64,000 nucleotides of DNA from G963662655 sp963666875 (GCA_963666875.2 CAXXPU010000008.1:46178-110177); one strand, 5' to 3'; shown: positions 16,019 to 24,790, numbered from the stretch's first letter. The notes: generated by a model not told the origin, from the letters alone. A program made the numbers and translations.

Positions 16019-16673
16019 GGATCGGGTCCGTCAATCCCGCTTCCCGGAACGCCCTCAATCTGAGGTGGCAGCTATCGCAGGTTCCGCAGGCGATGTCGTT
16101 GTCGCGGTAGCAGCTCCAGCTCAGCTCGAACGGCACGCCGAGTTCGACGCCCAGCCTGACGATTTCGGATTTAGAAATATGGATCACGGGCGTCACGATT
16201 TGGATGTGCGTGTCGTCTTTGGTGCCGGTCTCGATTGCCACACCGAGGTTACGATAAAACTCTTCGCGGCAGTCGGGGTATCCGCTGGAATCCTCTTCCA
16301 CCGCGCCGATGTAGATGCTGTCCGCGCCGATAACCTCCGCCCAGCTTACCGCGATGCAGACCAAATGCGCGTTGCGGAACGGCACGTAGGTGTCGGGAAT
16401 GCCGTCGGCGCCGGGTGAAAAATCTTTGACTTCGATGGATGGATCGGTCAGGGCCGAGCCGCCGATATCCGCCAGATAGGAGATATCCACCGACTTCGCG
16501 CCGTCCGGTTGAAAGTAGTCGCACAGCTTCTCGAACAGCTCCTTTTCTTTACGTTCGGTGCGCTGCCCGTAGTTGGCGTGCAGAAAATAGACGCGATCGG
16601 ATTCGCGCTTCGCGATGGCGGCGGTGACCAGGCTGTCCATGCCGCCGCTGACCAGTACGATCGATTGTTTCAT
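16002..16673 (-). CDS. queC: 7-cyano-7-deazaguanine synthase QueC
   Basis: 223 residues from the ATG at 16673; a longer frame to 16739 runs into a repeat. The PP-loop SGGMDS is at 9-14, and 'HANYGQRTERKE' and 'YVPFRNAHLVCIAVSWAE' are QueC-specific. The zinc site comprises SWSCYRD and 'CGTCDSCHLR'. It makes preQ0 from carboxydeazaguanine with ATP and ammonia, a precursor of tRNA queuosine; tgt in this window uses the downstream base. The last residues and the stop lie in a dispersed repeat. Confidence 0.96.
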   Translation of the reverse strand: MKQSIVLVSGGMDSLVTAAIAKRESDRVYFLHANYGQRTERKEKELFEKLCDYFQPDGAKSVDISYLADIGGSALTDPSIEVKDFSPGADGIPDTYVPFRNAHLVCIAVSWAEVIGADSIYIGAVEEDSSGYPDCREEFYRNLGVAIETGTKDDTHIQIVTPVIHISKSEIVRLGVELGVPFELSWSCYRDNDIACGTCDSCHLRLRAFREAGLTDPIPYSSP

Positions 16674-16679
16674 AAAAAT

Positions 16680-16738
16680 TCCTTCGTTCCAACATTCGGA
16701 TGAGCCACTACGTGTCACAATCGGAAGTTGGAACTTCA
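16680..16738 (-). repeat. Palindromic repeat of the 'ttccaac...gttggaa' family
   Basis: TTCCAACATTCGGATGAG and TCACAATCGGAAGTTGGAA face each other across a short loop. The same unit occurs at 12582-12637 and 50341-50460. It carries the stop codon of the cupin gene (16708-16710). Confidence 0.8.
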
Positions 16739-17085
16739 TCCTCTCGCTTCCACGGCGGAGAGACGATGCAATAGAAGATCAGCGTTTCGTCGGAGATATT
16801 CTCTATCCACTGCGAGTCGCCCTTCGGGATATGCACGATATCGCCGATGGAGACCTCTTCCGCCTCGTCCGCGACATGAACGCGACCAACGCCCTGTACG
16901 ATGATGTAAACCTCGTCGGAGGTATTCAGGCTGTGAGGTGTCGAAGCTGTATGCGGTTCGAGCGACGCCAGTGCGATGCTGTAGGGCGTTTCGATGCCTG
17001 TGTGGCGCGGGTGAAAGACCTCGCGGACCAGGGTCTTGTCGGTGGCGACAAACTCCTGCCGGTCGTGTGAATGAGAAATGGTCAT
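16708..17085 (-). CDS. Cupin-domain protein
   Basis: 125 residues. Translation starts at ATG 17083-17085, overlapping the stop of the RqcH-like gene by 2 bases (ATGA context), so the two are coupled. The double-stranded beta-helix shows cupin motif 1 as 'HTASTPHSLNTSDEVYIIVQGVG' (His, His and Glu ligands) and motif 2 as 'VSIGDIVHIPKGDSQWIENI' (with PxG-type loop). Such single cupins range from mannose-6-phosphate isomerase-like to regulatory proteins. The substrate is unknown. The C-terminal 'VPTSDCDT' is encoded by a dispersed repeat. Confidence 0.85.
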   Translation of the reverse strand: MTISHSHDRQEFVATDKTLVREVFHPRHTGIETPYSIALASLEPHTASTPHSLNTSDEVYIIVQGVGRVHVADEAEEVSIGDIVHIPKGDSQWIENISDETLIFYCIVSPPWKREDEVPTSDCDT

Positions 17086-18515
17086 GCCTCTTCCCCACCG
17101 ATCTGCGCCGCGGCGTCGCGCATGCTGAGCGGATCGACATACAGCGTCTTCTGGTTGGTGTAGGTGACGAATCCCGGCGCTGCGCCGCGCGGCTTGCGCA
17201 CATAGCGGATCTGCGTAATATCGACCGGCACGTTGCTCGATTTCTTCGCCTTGCTGTAATACGCCGCCAACCGTGCCGCCAAATCGACGATATCGGGTTG
17301 CGGATCCTTCTTCTTGTAATTGCGCAGGACAACGTGCGAACCTTTGAAAATCCGGCTGTGAAACCACCAGTCCCAGGGCTTGGCGAATTTGGTGGTAAGC
17401 TGGTCGTTCTCGGTGGATGTACGGCCGATGAAAATCTCCCAGCCGTCGTCGATCTTCAGTCTGCGGAACGGCGTTCGACGCGCATGGATATCGGGTTTCG
17501 ATATCTCGTTCTTCGAGAAATCTTTTATCGCGAGGTAGTCGGTCTCGTCCTCGATGTCGAAGGTGAGTCGGTCGAGTTCCTCGATCTCGGACTCGGTATG
17601 CTCGATCTGCTCCTGAATCATCTTTGCGCCGTTTTTCGCCTTTCGGTACTTCTTCAGGTAGCGCTCGATGTTCTGCTGCGGCGAAAGCTCCGGTTGCAGC
17701 GCAATTTCGATCTCCTTCTGCTCCGGATCGTAATAGTCGATTAGCGTAACGGATTCCTGCCCCTTCTTGAGCACGTGGTAATTGGCCTTGAGCAGTTCAC
17801 CGGCTTGCAGGAACGCAGTTTGCTTCGATGACTGCCGAAGCTCTTGCTGCTGCTTGTCCAGCTTGCGCTCCTTCTTCTTCCGGTCGCGCTCGAGCGTCTT
17901 GAGGATATCCGATTTCAGTCGATCGGCTCGCTCCCCGAGTTGCTTTTTGTAATAAAAGTCGTGTAGATAGCGGTCGGTATCTTGATACTTCTCACCGTTC
18001 AGCGTCAGATCGACAGTCGTATCATGCTGCGCGAAACCGGCAGGAGGCGGTTCGTACGGGACACCGGGCAGAATCTGTCGATGTGGATTCTCGGCGTAAC
18101 TGAATCGTCGGAGCGAATCGAAGATGATGCCGTTTTGAACGAGGATGAGGTTGGTAAAACGCGGAATCAGTTCGGCAACGAGCAGCAGTTCTTCCTGTTG
18201 CCCTTCGATCGCGGTGCGAAAGAAATGAAAAGTGACGATGCGATCCGTATCGCTGATGGAGATATCACCCAGCCTCGCGTGCTGCAAGCGATGGATGATC
18301 GGTGCGATATCGGTCGCCGGTTTGAACGGAAGCTGCGTCCTTCCGATTGTGAAGCAGAACGGATTGCCGGAGAAGAGCGAGATCTGCAGATCCCTCTTCG
18401 CCTTCGAGAAGGTCAGTAGATACTGGTCTTCAAAGCGCAGGATGTCGCCCAGAAGCGGCTTCAACTCGTCAATATTCTGCTCTTCGACCCATTGTCGCAA
18501 ATAAACGTAGTCCAT
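17082..18515 (-). CDS. rqcH: NFACT protein, RqcH/Rqc2-type ribosome quality control factor
   Basis: 477 residues from the ATG at 18515 (MDYVYLRQWVEEQN); a GTG at 18536 is possible. NFACT-N occupies about 1-170 and contains 'DTDRIVTFHF', matching the conserved Asp-Arg pair of RqcH. A basic coiled coil lies near 195-330, and the C-terminal NFACT-R domain contains 'WEIFIGRTSTENDQLT' and 'WWFHSRIFKGSHVVLRN'. RqcH binds stalled 60S/50S-peptidyl-tRNA complexes and adds alanine tails for degradation. It is slightly shorter than the Bacillus protein. Fibronectin-binding protein is an older name for the family. Coupled to the cupin gene downstream. Confidence 0.88.
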   Translation of the reverse strand: MDYVYLRQWVEEQNIDELKPLLGDILRFEDQYLLTFSKAKRDLQISLFSGNPFCFTIGRTQLPFKPATDIAPIIHRLQHARLGDISISDTDRIVTFHFFRTAIEGQQEELLLVAELIPRFTNLILVQNGIIFDSLRRFSYAENPHRQILPGVPYEPPPAGFAQHDTTVDLTLNGEKYQDTDRYLHDFYYKKQLGERADRLKSDILKTLERDRKKKERKLDKQQQELRQSSKQTAFLQAGELLKANYHVLKKGQESVTLIDYYDPEQKEIEIALQPELSPQQNIERYLKKYRKAKNGAKMIQEQIEHTESEIEELDRLTFDIEDETDYLAIKDFSKNEISKPDIHARRTPFRRLKIDDGWEIFIGRTSTENDQLTTKFAKPWDWWFHSRIFKGSHVVLRNYKKKDPQPDIVDLAARLAAYYSKAKKSSNVPVDITQIRYVRKPRGAAPGFVTYTNQKTLYVDPLSMRDAAAQIGGEEA

Positions 18516-18538
18516 CGATCTGCCGCTTCGGTACACCC

Positions 18539-18871
18539 CTAAAATTCGTAGGCGGTTCCGTCCTTGACTACACGAACCACGACGAACAAGGCTTCATCGT
18601 AGAATCCGCTGACTTCGATAAAATCGAACTTGACCAGCTTCAGGTCGTACTCTTCCAGAAGGTAATCGTCATTCGGAAGCGACAATTCGAGCTTCTGTTT
18701 GTTGGCGAGCTGCAAGATCCATGTATCGCCATCTTTCAGAAGCTTACCCTCCAGGGTGTAAAGCTGACCGGCGTCTTCCTCGCCTTTCGGACTCTCGGCC
18801 GCGACGGCCAGAAGCCCACCAAGCTGTAGAAGCATGAACGCCAGCAGCGTAATCGTGATGGTCTTTTTCAT
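18539..18871 (-). CDS. Small secreted hypothetical protein
   Basis: 110 residues with a clear signal peptide (MKKTITITLLAFMLLQLGG...AVAAE). The mature part (Gly-Lys-Leu-Leu, 'DTWILQLANKQKLELSLPN', 'DFIEVSGFYDEALFVVVRV') resembles a small OB-like or beta-barrel fold with alternating strands. No cysteine or lipobox was seen. It lies 23 nt upstream of the RqcH-like start on the same strand and 13 nt downstream of the next gene, so it sits in an operon. Function unknown. Confidence 0.7.
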   Translation of the reverse strand: MKKTITITLLAFMLLQLGGLLAVAAESPKGEEDAGQLYTLEGKLLKDGDTWILQLANKQKLELSLPNDDYLLEEYDLKLVKFDFIEVSGFYDEALFVVVRVVKDGTAYEF

Positions 18872-18884
18872 AAAGACTCCCGTG

Positions 18885-19259
18885 TTACTTTTTCTTCTTG
18901 AGCGAGATCACCAGTTCGTATTCGTTGGGCGGGCGATCACAGATTTTCTTGTTGAGATACGCGACCGGGTTGTTCATCAGCTCGGATTCCTTCACTTCCG
19001 TGAACCGGCTGTCATCCTCGACGACCCAGTACAACTTCTCCTTTCTGGTTGATTCAACCTTCTTCGTTGCCATAATTTCTCCTGCGAGTTCATATTCCGG
19101 GTGGTTTTCAACAAAGTCAAGCAAAGCTTTGATATCGACGTTGGATTTATAGATATGACACTTCTTACGGCAATTGACGGCGCAGACGAAGATGCTCTCG
19201 AATCGCCGCGTTCGAGGGCATATAATGCTTGTCTTGTCGTTGTGGAATCGTCGCGCCAT
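18885..19259 (-). CDS. Hypothetical protein with N-terminal cysteine cluster (124 aa)
   Basis: A soluble, basic protein starting MARRFHNDKTSIICPRTRRF. Cysteines at 14, 26, 30 and 34 (C...CAVNCRKKC) could form a metal site. The C-terminal half is helical, with 'YWVVEDDSRFTEVKESELMN', and ends in a Lys run. It begins 11 nt after the dapA stop. The 5' ribosome-binding site is weak, so the start is uncertain; an alternative is the ATG near 19072 (MATKKVESTRKEK). No family recognised. Confidence 0.55.
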   Translation of the reverse strand: MARRFHNDKTSIICPRTRRFESIFVCAVNCRKKCHIYKSNVDIKALLDFVENHPEYELAGEIMATKKVESTRKEKLYWVVEDDSRFTEVKESELMNNPVAYLNKKICDRPPNEYELVISLKKKK

Positions 19260-19270
19260 GTTTCGCTTCT

Positions 19271-20149
19271 TTATCTGATAAGTTGATAGTCCTTCAATAC
19301 TTTTTCAAGCTTCGTGAAATTCTCTTTGGACAACGGGGCCAGAGGCAGCCGGATTTCGTCCTCGATCATGTTCATCATCGCCAGTGCGGTCTTCACCGGA
19401 ATGGGATTCGTCTCGTAGAACATCGCCGTGTTGATCTCGATCAACTCCTGATGCAGTTTCAGGGCGGTCGCGAAATCACCTTTCAAGGATGCGCCAGCCA
19501 TATCGCTGACCATTTTCGGCAACACGTTCGCCGTCACCGAGATAACGCCCTTCGCGCCGCATGCCATGAGCGGCATGTTGAGCGCGTCCTCGCCCGACAT
19601 CACGGAGAAATTCTCACCCGCGTCGCGCGCGACGATGGAAGCCTTCACCAGATCGCCGCTGGCAGCCTTCAGACCGATAATCCTCGGACAATCCTTCGCC
19701 AGACGCAGGATCGTTTCGGTCGCGATGTTCACGCCGGTCCTGCCGGGCACGTTGTAGATCACGATGGGGATGTCCGACTGGTCGTGAATCGCCTTGAAGA
19801 ACCGGTAGAGACCTTCCTGGTTCGGTTTGTTGTAGTAGGGCGTGATCACCAGCGCGTATTGGACGCCATAGTCCTTCGCACGGGCGGTCGCGGAGATGGA
19901 ATGTCCCAGATTGTTGGTTCCGGTTCCCAGCATGATCGGCAGTCTGCCGTCGATACGCTGTACACAGAAGCGGATCATGCGATCTTTTTCGTCACTCGCC
20001 AGCGCAGGCGATTCACCGGTAGTTCCGTTCAGTAAGATACCGTCGGTGCCATTTTTCAGATGAAAATCGATGAGGTTTTCCAGCGCGTTGTAGTCGATTC
20101 CGCCCTTCTTGAAAGGCGTGACCAGCGCCACATACGATCCTTGCAGCAT
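19271..20149 (-). CDS. dapA: 4-hydroxy-tetrahydrodipicolinate synthase
   Basis: 292 residues, standard length. Active-site residues are visible: Thr43-Thr44 in 'NGTTGESPAL', Tyr106, Tyr132 in 'IYNVPGRTG' and Schiff-base Lys161 in 'IIGLKAASGD'. It condenses pyruvate with aspartate semialdehyde, the first committed step of lysine and diaminopimelate synthesis. Aspartokinase for the same pathway is at 60425-61591. The gene is 9 nt downstream of trmL. Confidence 0.97.
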   Translation of the reverse strand: MLQGSYVALVTPFKKGGIDYNALENLIDFHLKNGTDGILLNGTTGESPALASDEKDRMIRFCVQRIDGRLPIMLGTGTNNLGHSISATARAKDYGVQYALVITPYYNKPNQEGLYRFFKAIHDQSDIPIVIYNVPGRTGVNIATETILRLAKDCPRIIGLKAASGDLVKASIVARDAGENFSVMSGEDALNMPLMACGAKGVISVTANVLPKMVSDMAGASLKGDFATALKLHQELIEINTAMFYETNPIPVKTALAMMNMIEDEIRLPLAPLSKENFTKLEKVLKDYQLIR

Positions 20150-20158
20150 ATCTCCTCC

Positions 20159-20638
20159 TTATTGCCCACCGCTGAACCCGATCTGGCGCCAGGCCTCATG
20201 CAGTACAACGGCGACACTATTGGACAAATTGATGGAACGGATGGAATCCGTCATCGGAATGCGGATCGCCCGATCCCGATGTGCATCCAGCAGTTTTTCC
20301 GGCAATCCGGATGTCTCCGACCCGAAGACGAATACGTCACCCTGACGGTAATCGTGAGCGGTATAAGCCGTTTTTGATTTTGTTGAACACAGGAAAATTC
20401 TGTCAACCGGAAATTGTGCGATGAGTTCCTCGAACGATTCGTGGAAGACGGGATTCAGCTTTTCCCAATAGTCGAGTCCGGCTCGTTTGAGGTATTTATC
20501 GGTCAGAAGGAATCGCATCGGCTTGATAATATGCAACCGGGCATTCATCCCCAGGCAGAGCCTGCCGATGTTGCCCGTGTTGGATGGAATCTCCGGTCGG
20601 AACAACACCACATGGAAGTTCGGGATTATTTCAGCCAC
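20159..20638 (-). CDS. trmL: tRNA (cytidine(34)-2'-O)-methyltransferase TrmL (SPOUT)
   Basis: About 159 residues. It starts at GTG 20638 (GGGAGAAA before it) or GTG 20650, overlapping the upstream thiB-like stop either way. SPOUT knot motifs include 'RPEIPSNTGNIGRLC' near the N-terminus, 'VFVFGSETSGLPE' and 'IPMTDSIRSINLSNSVAVVLHEAWRQ' at the C-terminus, all TrmL-specific. It methylates the wobble base of tRNA-Leu isoacceptors. The function assignment is strong; the start is less certain. Confidence 0.93.
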   Translation of the reverse strand: MAEIIPNFHVVLFRPEIPSNTGNIGRLCLGMNARLHIIKPMRFLLTDKYLKRAGLDYWEKLNPVFHESFEELIAQFPVDRIFLCSTKSKTAYTAHDYRQGDVFVFGSETSGLPEKLLDAHRDRAIRIPMTDSIRSINLSNSVAVVLHEAWRQIGFSGGQ

Positions 20639-21669
20639 TCTTTCTCCCACTTCTTCCGCAGAAATTCTTCATCGCAGCCCTCTTTTTTACCCCACTTGCT
20701 GGAGAAATCCTTCACAGGCAATTCGATGACATCGAACGCCTCGGGCAACGCGATCTTTTCACGCACCGGAAATTTCCACGAATTGGTCGGAATCCGCTCC
20801 TGAAAGGACTTGGACATCATGAATTCGATGTAGCGCTTCGCAAGATCCTTGTGACGTGCGCCTTCGACCACAGCCGCACACTCGTAGATCTGATAGCCAC
20901 CCTCCTGAAGCGAATAGAGCCGGTAGCGTTCCGCCTCGTCCTCCGCATAGAGCTTCGCGAACCGGGTCAGTTCGACCATCGCCACCCGCGCTTCTCCCGC
21001 CATGAATCGATTGAACGCTTCCTCTTCCGTGTCGGTTAAAAGCTTCACGTTCGGTTTCATGCTGCGCCATATCTTCGGAAACCCGAACGGATTGCCGAAA
21101 ATAGCCGTCCATCGAAAGAATCCCTTGCCGACACTGGTCTTGTAGGGATCGGGCAGAATTATCGAATCCTTCCAGTCGTGATCGGTGATCTGCCCGAATG
21201 TGACCGGTGGATTCTGAACCATTGTCGTATCGTAGATGAAGCCGACGTAGGTATATTGATAAGGCGTCAGATAGCCTTCTTTGTCGATTCGGTGCTTAAC
21301 CGGCACCGCGAAATCGAGTTCCGGAATGAATGTGGTCAGGACGCTATCCGCGAGAATCAGATCCCGATAGACATTGCCCAGCCCGACGATGAGATCGTAG
21401 CGCTTCCTGTCCGCTCGTAGCGAATCGAGGATCGAGCCGGCGTTGTCGGTGACGTGGAAACGGATCGCGCATTTCTGCTTCTTTTCGAACTCCTGCCGGG
21501 TCAGTTCGCCCAGCGTATTGACGTATTTTCGTGTCGCGAGGATGTTGAATTCGATCGTTTTTTTCCGCTGCTCCGTCTCGCCCTTACAGGATGCCAGCGC
21601 GATCATGATTGTTATCAGAAGCAGAGCGATTCGACTTACATTCAAACGATACGGGGAATCATTACGCAC
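20626..21669 (-). CDS. ThiB-like periplasmic substrate-binding lipoprotein
   Basis: A lipoprotein signal (LLLITIMIALASC, lipobox LASC) leads a solute-binding domain. 'YDLIVGLGNVYRDLI', 'YQYTYVGFIYDTTMV', 'ILPDPYKTSVGKGFF' and the C-terminal 'TNSWKFPVREKIALPEAF' match the ThiB (thiamine-binding) family. The start is uncertain: GTG 21669 or TTG 21645 are the only sensible choices. An in-frame extension to 21966 runs through a long inverted repeat and is not real. No ABC permease or ATPase is adjacent, so it is an orphan component. Thiamine as ligand is a family-based inference; other small organic cations or metals are possible. The gene overlaps trmL downstream. Confidence 0.8.
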   Translation of the reverse strand: MRNDSPYRLNVSRIALLLITIMIALASCKGETEQRKKTIEFNILATRKYVNTLGELTRQEFEKKQKCAIRFHVTDNAGSILDSLRADRKRYDLIVGLGNVYRDLILADSVLTTFIPELDFAVPVKHRIDKEGYLTPYQYTYVGFIYDTTMVQNPPVTFGQITDHDWKDSIILPDPYKTSVGKGFFRWTAIFGNPFGFPKIWRSMKPNVKLLTDTEEEAFNRFMAGEARVAMVELTRFAKLYAEDEAERYRLYSLQEGGYQIYECAAVVEGARHKDLAKRYIEFMMSKSFQERIPTNSWKFPVREKIALPEAFDVIELPVKDFSSKWGKKEGCDEEFLRKKWEKEWLK

Positions 21670-21743
21670 GAGCCTTCCACTATTGTAGACCGTGGAATAA
21701 TGGCAAATGGATGTCGTCGCTACCGATCGTACTTTGTCAAAAG

Positions 21744-21875
21744 ATAACCCTCCTTTGTCCCCCCTTGTCAGGGGGGTGAGTGAGTGGTCATGCTTGCGTT
21801 TATAATGTCCTTCTACAAGTGGTAAACACGATCGCTTTCTCACCCCCCTGACAAGGGGGGACAAAGGGGGGTTAT
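21744..21875. repeat. Long inverted repeat (MITE-like)
   Basis: Two 37-nt arms (21744-21780 and 21839-21875) match in inverted orientation at 36 of 37 positions, around a 58-nt centre. Each arm itself contains CCCCCCTTGTCAGGGGGG. The element sits between the mlaE-like gene and the thiB-like gene and has no coding capacity. A single arm relative occurs at 15974-16018. Confidence 0.9.
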
Positions 21876-21965
21876 TTCCCTTGAAAATGAAATCAAATGC
21901 CGTATTCTCACCCAATCCGAGCGAGCTGCCCTTATAAAATGCACCGTTTGACATTATCTTACGCA

Positions 21966-22715
21966 TTATGCACCTCCGAACAGCATGGACGCGACGATGT
22001 AGTCCATGAGCAAGATGAAGATCGAGGTATAGACCACCGTCAGCGTCGATGCTCTGCCCACGCCCTCGGCGCCGTTCTCGGTACGGGAACCGATGAAGCA
22101 GGCGATCGTGGTGATGATGAAACCGAACACCAGCGACTTGACCATCCCGCCCCAGAGATCCGAAGAATCGAACATCCGCCGCATGTTGTTGAAAAATTCG
22201 AAGTAGCCCACCCCGTGACGATAGCGCGCCACCAGATAACCGGAAAATATGCCGACGAAATTGGCGTAGATCGTCAGCATGGGCAGCACGATAATGCCGC
22301 TAATCACGCGCGGAAGATAGAGGAAATCGACCGGATCGACGGCGAGTGTCTCGAGCGCGTCGAGTTGCTCGCTGACCCGCATGGTGCCGATCTCCGCCGC
22401 GATGGAGGCTCCCACGCGCCCGGCAAGGACAAGCGCCGTCAGAACCGGCGCCAGCTCGATCATCATCGATTTACCGACCATCACGCCGATCAGCTCGGTC
22501 GGGATATAACCGCTGGTCTGGTAAGTCGCCTGAACCGCGGTGACCATCCCGGTGAACGCGGATGTGACGGTGATCAGCAGCATCGAATCGAAGCCCATGC
22601 GTTTGATCTGCGTGATGATTTGATATCGGCGTTTAGGCAGCTTCGGGATGTGGACGACCAGCGATTCGAGAAAGAGGATGAACGCGCCGATACGGCGGAA
22701 AAAAGTGTGGATCAT
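21966..22715 (-). CDS. mlaE: MlaE/YrbE-family ABC transporter permease
   Basis: 249 residues with five to six hydrophobic spans. The signature 'APVLTALVLAGRVGASIAAEIGTMRVSEQLDALETL' is diagnostic of MlaE permeases, which move phospholipids between the inner and outer membranes. Its start overlaps the dnaB stop by 4 nt (ATGA). The companion MlaF ATPase and MlaD MCE protein are not in the window; they might be expected beyond the repeat, but the next gene is the thiB-like lipoprotein. Presence implies an outer membrane. Confidence 0.93.
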   Translation of the reverse strand: MIHTFFRRIGAFILFLESLVVHIPKLPKRRYQIITQIKRMGFDSMLLITVTSAFTGMVTAVQATYQTSGYIPTELIGVMVGKSMMIELAPVLTALVLAGRVGASIAAEIGTMRVSEQLDALETLAVDPVDFLYLPRVISGIIVLPMLTIYANFVGIFSGYLVARYRHGVGYFEFFNNMRRMFDSSDLWGGMVKSLVFGFIITTIACFIGSRTENGAEGVGRASTLTVVYTSIFILLMDYIVASMLFGGA

Positions 22716-24082
22716 CGGAGTGGATCGTAGTTGCGAAAACAGGTGGTTTCGCCGATGAATTCGAGCTTGACCGTGCCAACCGCGCCGTGGCGGTTCTTGC
22801 CGATGATGACTTCCGCGATGCCCATTTCTTCCGATTCCTTGTTGTAATACTCATCGCGGTAGATGAACATCACGATATCGGCGTCCTGCTCGATGGCGCC
22901 CGATTCACGCAGGTCGGCGAGTCGCGGCCTCTTGTCGTCGCGGTTTTCCAGTCCGCGGTTGAGCTGCGAGAGCGCGATAACGGGAAGCCCCAGTTCCTTG
23001 GCGAGGACCTTGAGCGCGCGGGATATCTCGGAGATTTCCTGCTGACGGTTGTCGCGGTTGCGTTTGGACGACATCAATTGCAGGTAATCGATGATGATCA
23101 GATCGAGACCGCCCAGTTCAGCTTTCAGGCGTCTGGATTTTGCGCGGATATCCAGCGCGGTGTTGGTGCCGGTGTCGTCGATGTAGATGTCCTTGGTGTG
23201 GAAGGCATCGGCCACGCGGGTGATCTCGCGCAGCTTGTCCTGCGTCATGCCGTAGCCCTTGAGCATGTTGTCCATGCTGACCTCGGAGTTCGAGGAGAGC
23301 ATACGCATGAGGATTTCCTCGCACGCCATCTCCATAGTGAAGATCGCGACCTTGAGGTTGTGATGCACCGCCGCGTTGAATCCGACGTTCAGCGCAAGCG
23401 CGGTCTTTCCCATCGCCGGTCGTGCCGCGAGGACGATGAACTGCCCCTTGCGGAAACCGCCCGTCTTGGCGTCGAGGTCGTAGAATCCCGTGGGGACACC
23501 GAGTACGTTGGTCTTGTTCGCTGCCACATCCTCGATGTTCTGGAGCGTCTCGGGGATGATGTCGGTGACCTTGATGAACGATTTCAGGTTGGAGCGCTCG
23601 GCAATGCTGAAGATCGCCTGCTCCGCGCCATCGATGATGTCATCGACCGGCATGTCCTGACTGTACGAACTCTCGATGATCTCGGTGCTCTTCTGGATCA
23701 GCATCCTCAGGAGCGCTTTTTCCAGCACGATGTTGGCGTGGTACTCGATATTGGCGCCGCTGAGCACCACATCGGAAAGCTCGATAATGTATTGCTTGCC
23801 GCCGGCCTTTTCGAGCAGATTCGCGGTCTCGGTACCTTTGCGGGTCCTGACCTCGGTACGTTCGAGCCGGTTCATCAGCGTGATGACGTCGATCTCCGTA
23901 TTCTCTTCGAACAGCTCGCTGATGGCGCGGAAGATGTATTTGTGCGGCGAATGATAGAAGTGTTCTTCACCCAGCTTCTCGATCGCTCTGGCAACGGCGG
24001 ATGGGTCGATCAGCATCGCGGAAAGCACGGCAGCTTCGGCGTTGAGGTCTTTGGGAAGTGTGCGTTCCACTCTTTCGGGCAT
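22712..24082 (-). CDS. dnaB: Replicative DNA helicase DnaB
   Basis: 456 residues. The N-terminal DnaB domain (LPKDLNAEAAVLSAMLIDP) precedes a linker and the RecA-like helicase core with Walker A 'ARPAMGKTAL', Walker B 'LDLIIIDYLQLM', 'PVIALSQLNRGLENR' and the arginine-finger region 'RPRLADLRESGAIEQDADIVMFIYRDEYY'. No intein is seen. It is the hexameric helicase at the replication fork and overlaps mlaE by 4 nt. The upstream UDG gene ends up 15 nt away in the same direction. Confidence 0.98.
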   Translation of the reverse strand: MPERVERTLPKDLNAEAAVLSAMLIDPSAVARAIEKLGEEHFYHSPHKYIFRAISELFEENTEIDVITLMNRLERTEVRTRKGTETANLLEKAGGKQYIIELSDVVLSGANIEYHANIVLEKALLRMLIQKSTEIIESSYSQDMPVDDIIDGAEQAIFSIAERSNLKSFIKVTDIIPETLQNIEDVAANKTNVLGVPTGFYDLDAKTGGFRKGQFIVLAARPAMGKTALALNVGFNAAVHHNLKVAIFTMEMACEEILMRMLSSNSEVSMDNMLKGYGMTQDKLREITRVADAFHTKDIYIDDTGTNTALDIRAKSRRLKAELGGLDLIIIDYLQLMSSKRNRDNRQQEISEISRALKVLAKELGLPVIALSQLNRGLENRDDKRPRLADLRESGAIEQDADIVMFIYRDEYYNKESEEMGIAEVIIGKNRHGAVGTVKLEFIGETTCFRNYDPLR

Positions 24083-24097
24083 TAATGACTCCTGATA

Positions 24098-24778
24098 TTA
24101 CAGTGCGTTGTAGATGTCGCGAATGCGCTGGAGATCGATCCAGGCGGCTTTCTTCAGTGTCGGATTGCGAAGCAGCGCTGCGGGGTGATAGGTCGCGAAA
24201 GTCCGGATACCGCGATACTGGTGTTCTCCTGCTCGCATCGAACCGAGACTTGCCCCTGTCTCGAGCAGGGCTTGCGCCGCCACGCGACCGAGCAGAACGA
24301 TGATCTGCGGTTTGATGATATCGATCTGCTGATCCAGTAACGGACGGCACGCCGCCACCTCTTCCGGATTGGGATCGCGGTTGTTCGGCGGACGGCACTT
24401 GACCATGTTGCCGATGTAGATCTGATCGCGGTGGATGTTGATCGCAGCCAGCATCTTGTCCAGAAGCTGACCCGCGGCTCCGACGAAGGGCTTGCCGATG
24501 CGATCTTCGTTCCCGCCTGGACCCTCGCCGATGAGCATCATCTTCGCGCGAGGATTTCCTCCGCCATAGACGAACTTGTTGCGTCCTTCGCACAGCACGC
24601 ACTTGCGGCAGTCCCGATTTGCCGCTTCGATCTGCGCAAGCAGCTCTCCCGGATCGCCCGAGACGACCGTCTCTTTCTGATTCAGCGCCTTTTCAAAGAT
24701 GCTTCTATCGATAAATACTTCGTCGATACCCGAAACCTTCAGATAGTCCAGGTAGTTCCGGATCGATTTCCGTATCAT
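24098..24778 (-). CDS. Family 4 uracil-DNA glycosylase (4Fe-4S)
   Basis: 226 residues. Cluster cysteines are in 'CRKCVLC' and in 'NMVKCRPPNNRDPNPEEVAAC'. Motif I 'IGEGPGGNEDRIGKPFVG' and the late motif 'TYHPAALLRNP' place it in UDG family 4 (UdgA type). It removes uracil from DNA. An N-terminal extension of about 70 residues before the cluster is longer than usual in archaea but common in bacterial members. 15 nt upstream of dnaB on the same strand. Confidence 0.93.
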   Translation of the reverse strand: MIRKSIRNYLDYLKVSGIDEVFIDRSIFEKALNQKETVVSGDPGELLAQIEAANRDCRKCVLCEGRNKFVYGGGNPRAKMMLIGEGPGGNEDRIGKPFVGAAGQLLDKMLAAINIHRDQIYIGNMVKCRPPNNRDPNPEEVAACRPLLDQQIDIIKPQIIVLLGRVAAQALLETGASLGSMRAGEHQYRGIRTFATYHPAALLRNPTLKKAAWIDLQRIRDIYNAL

Positions 24779-24790
24779 GATGACGGGGTA

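Noticed and set aside
21670..21966. N-terminal extension of the thiB-like frame (about 100 codons)
   Set aside because: It reads through both arms of a long inverted repeat, and a lipoprotein signal begins only after it.
22787..24085. A 432-codon open frame antisense to dnaB
   Set aside because: Shadow of dnaB; composition is typical of antisense frames.
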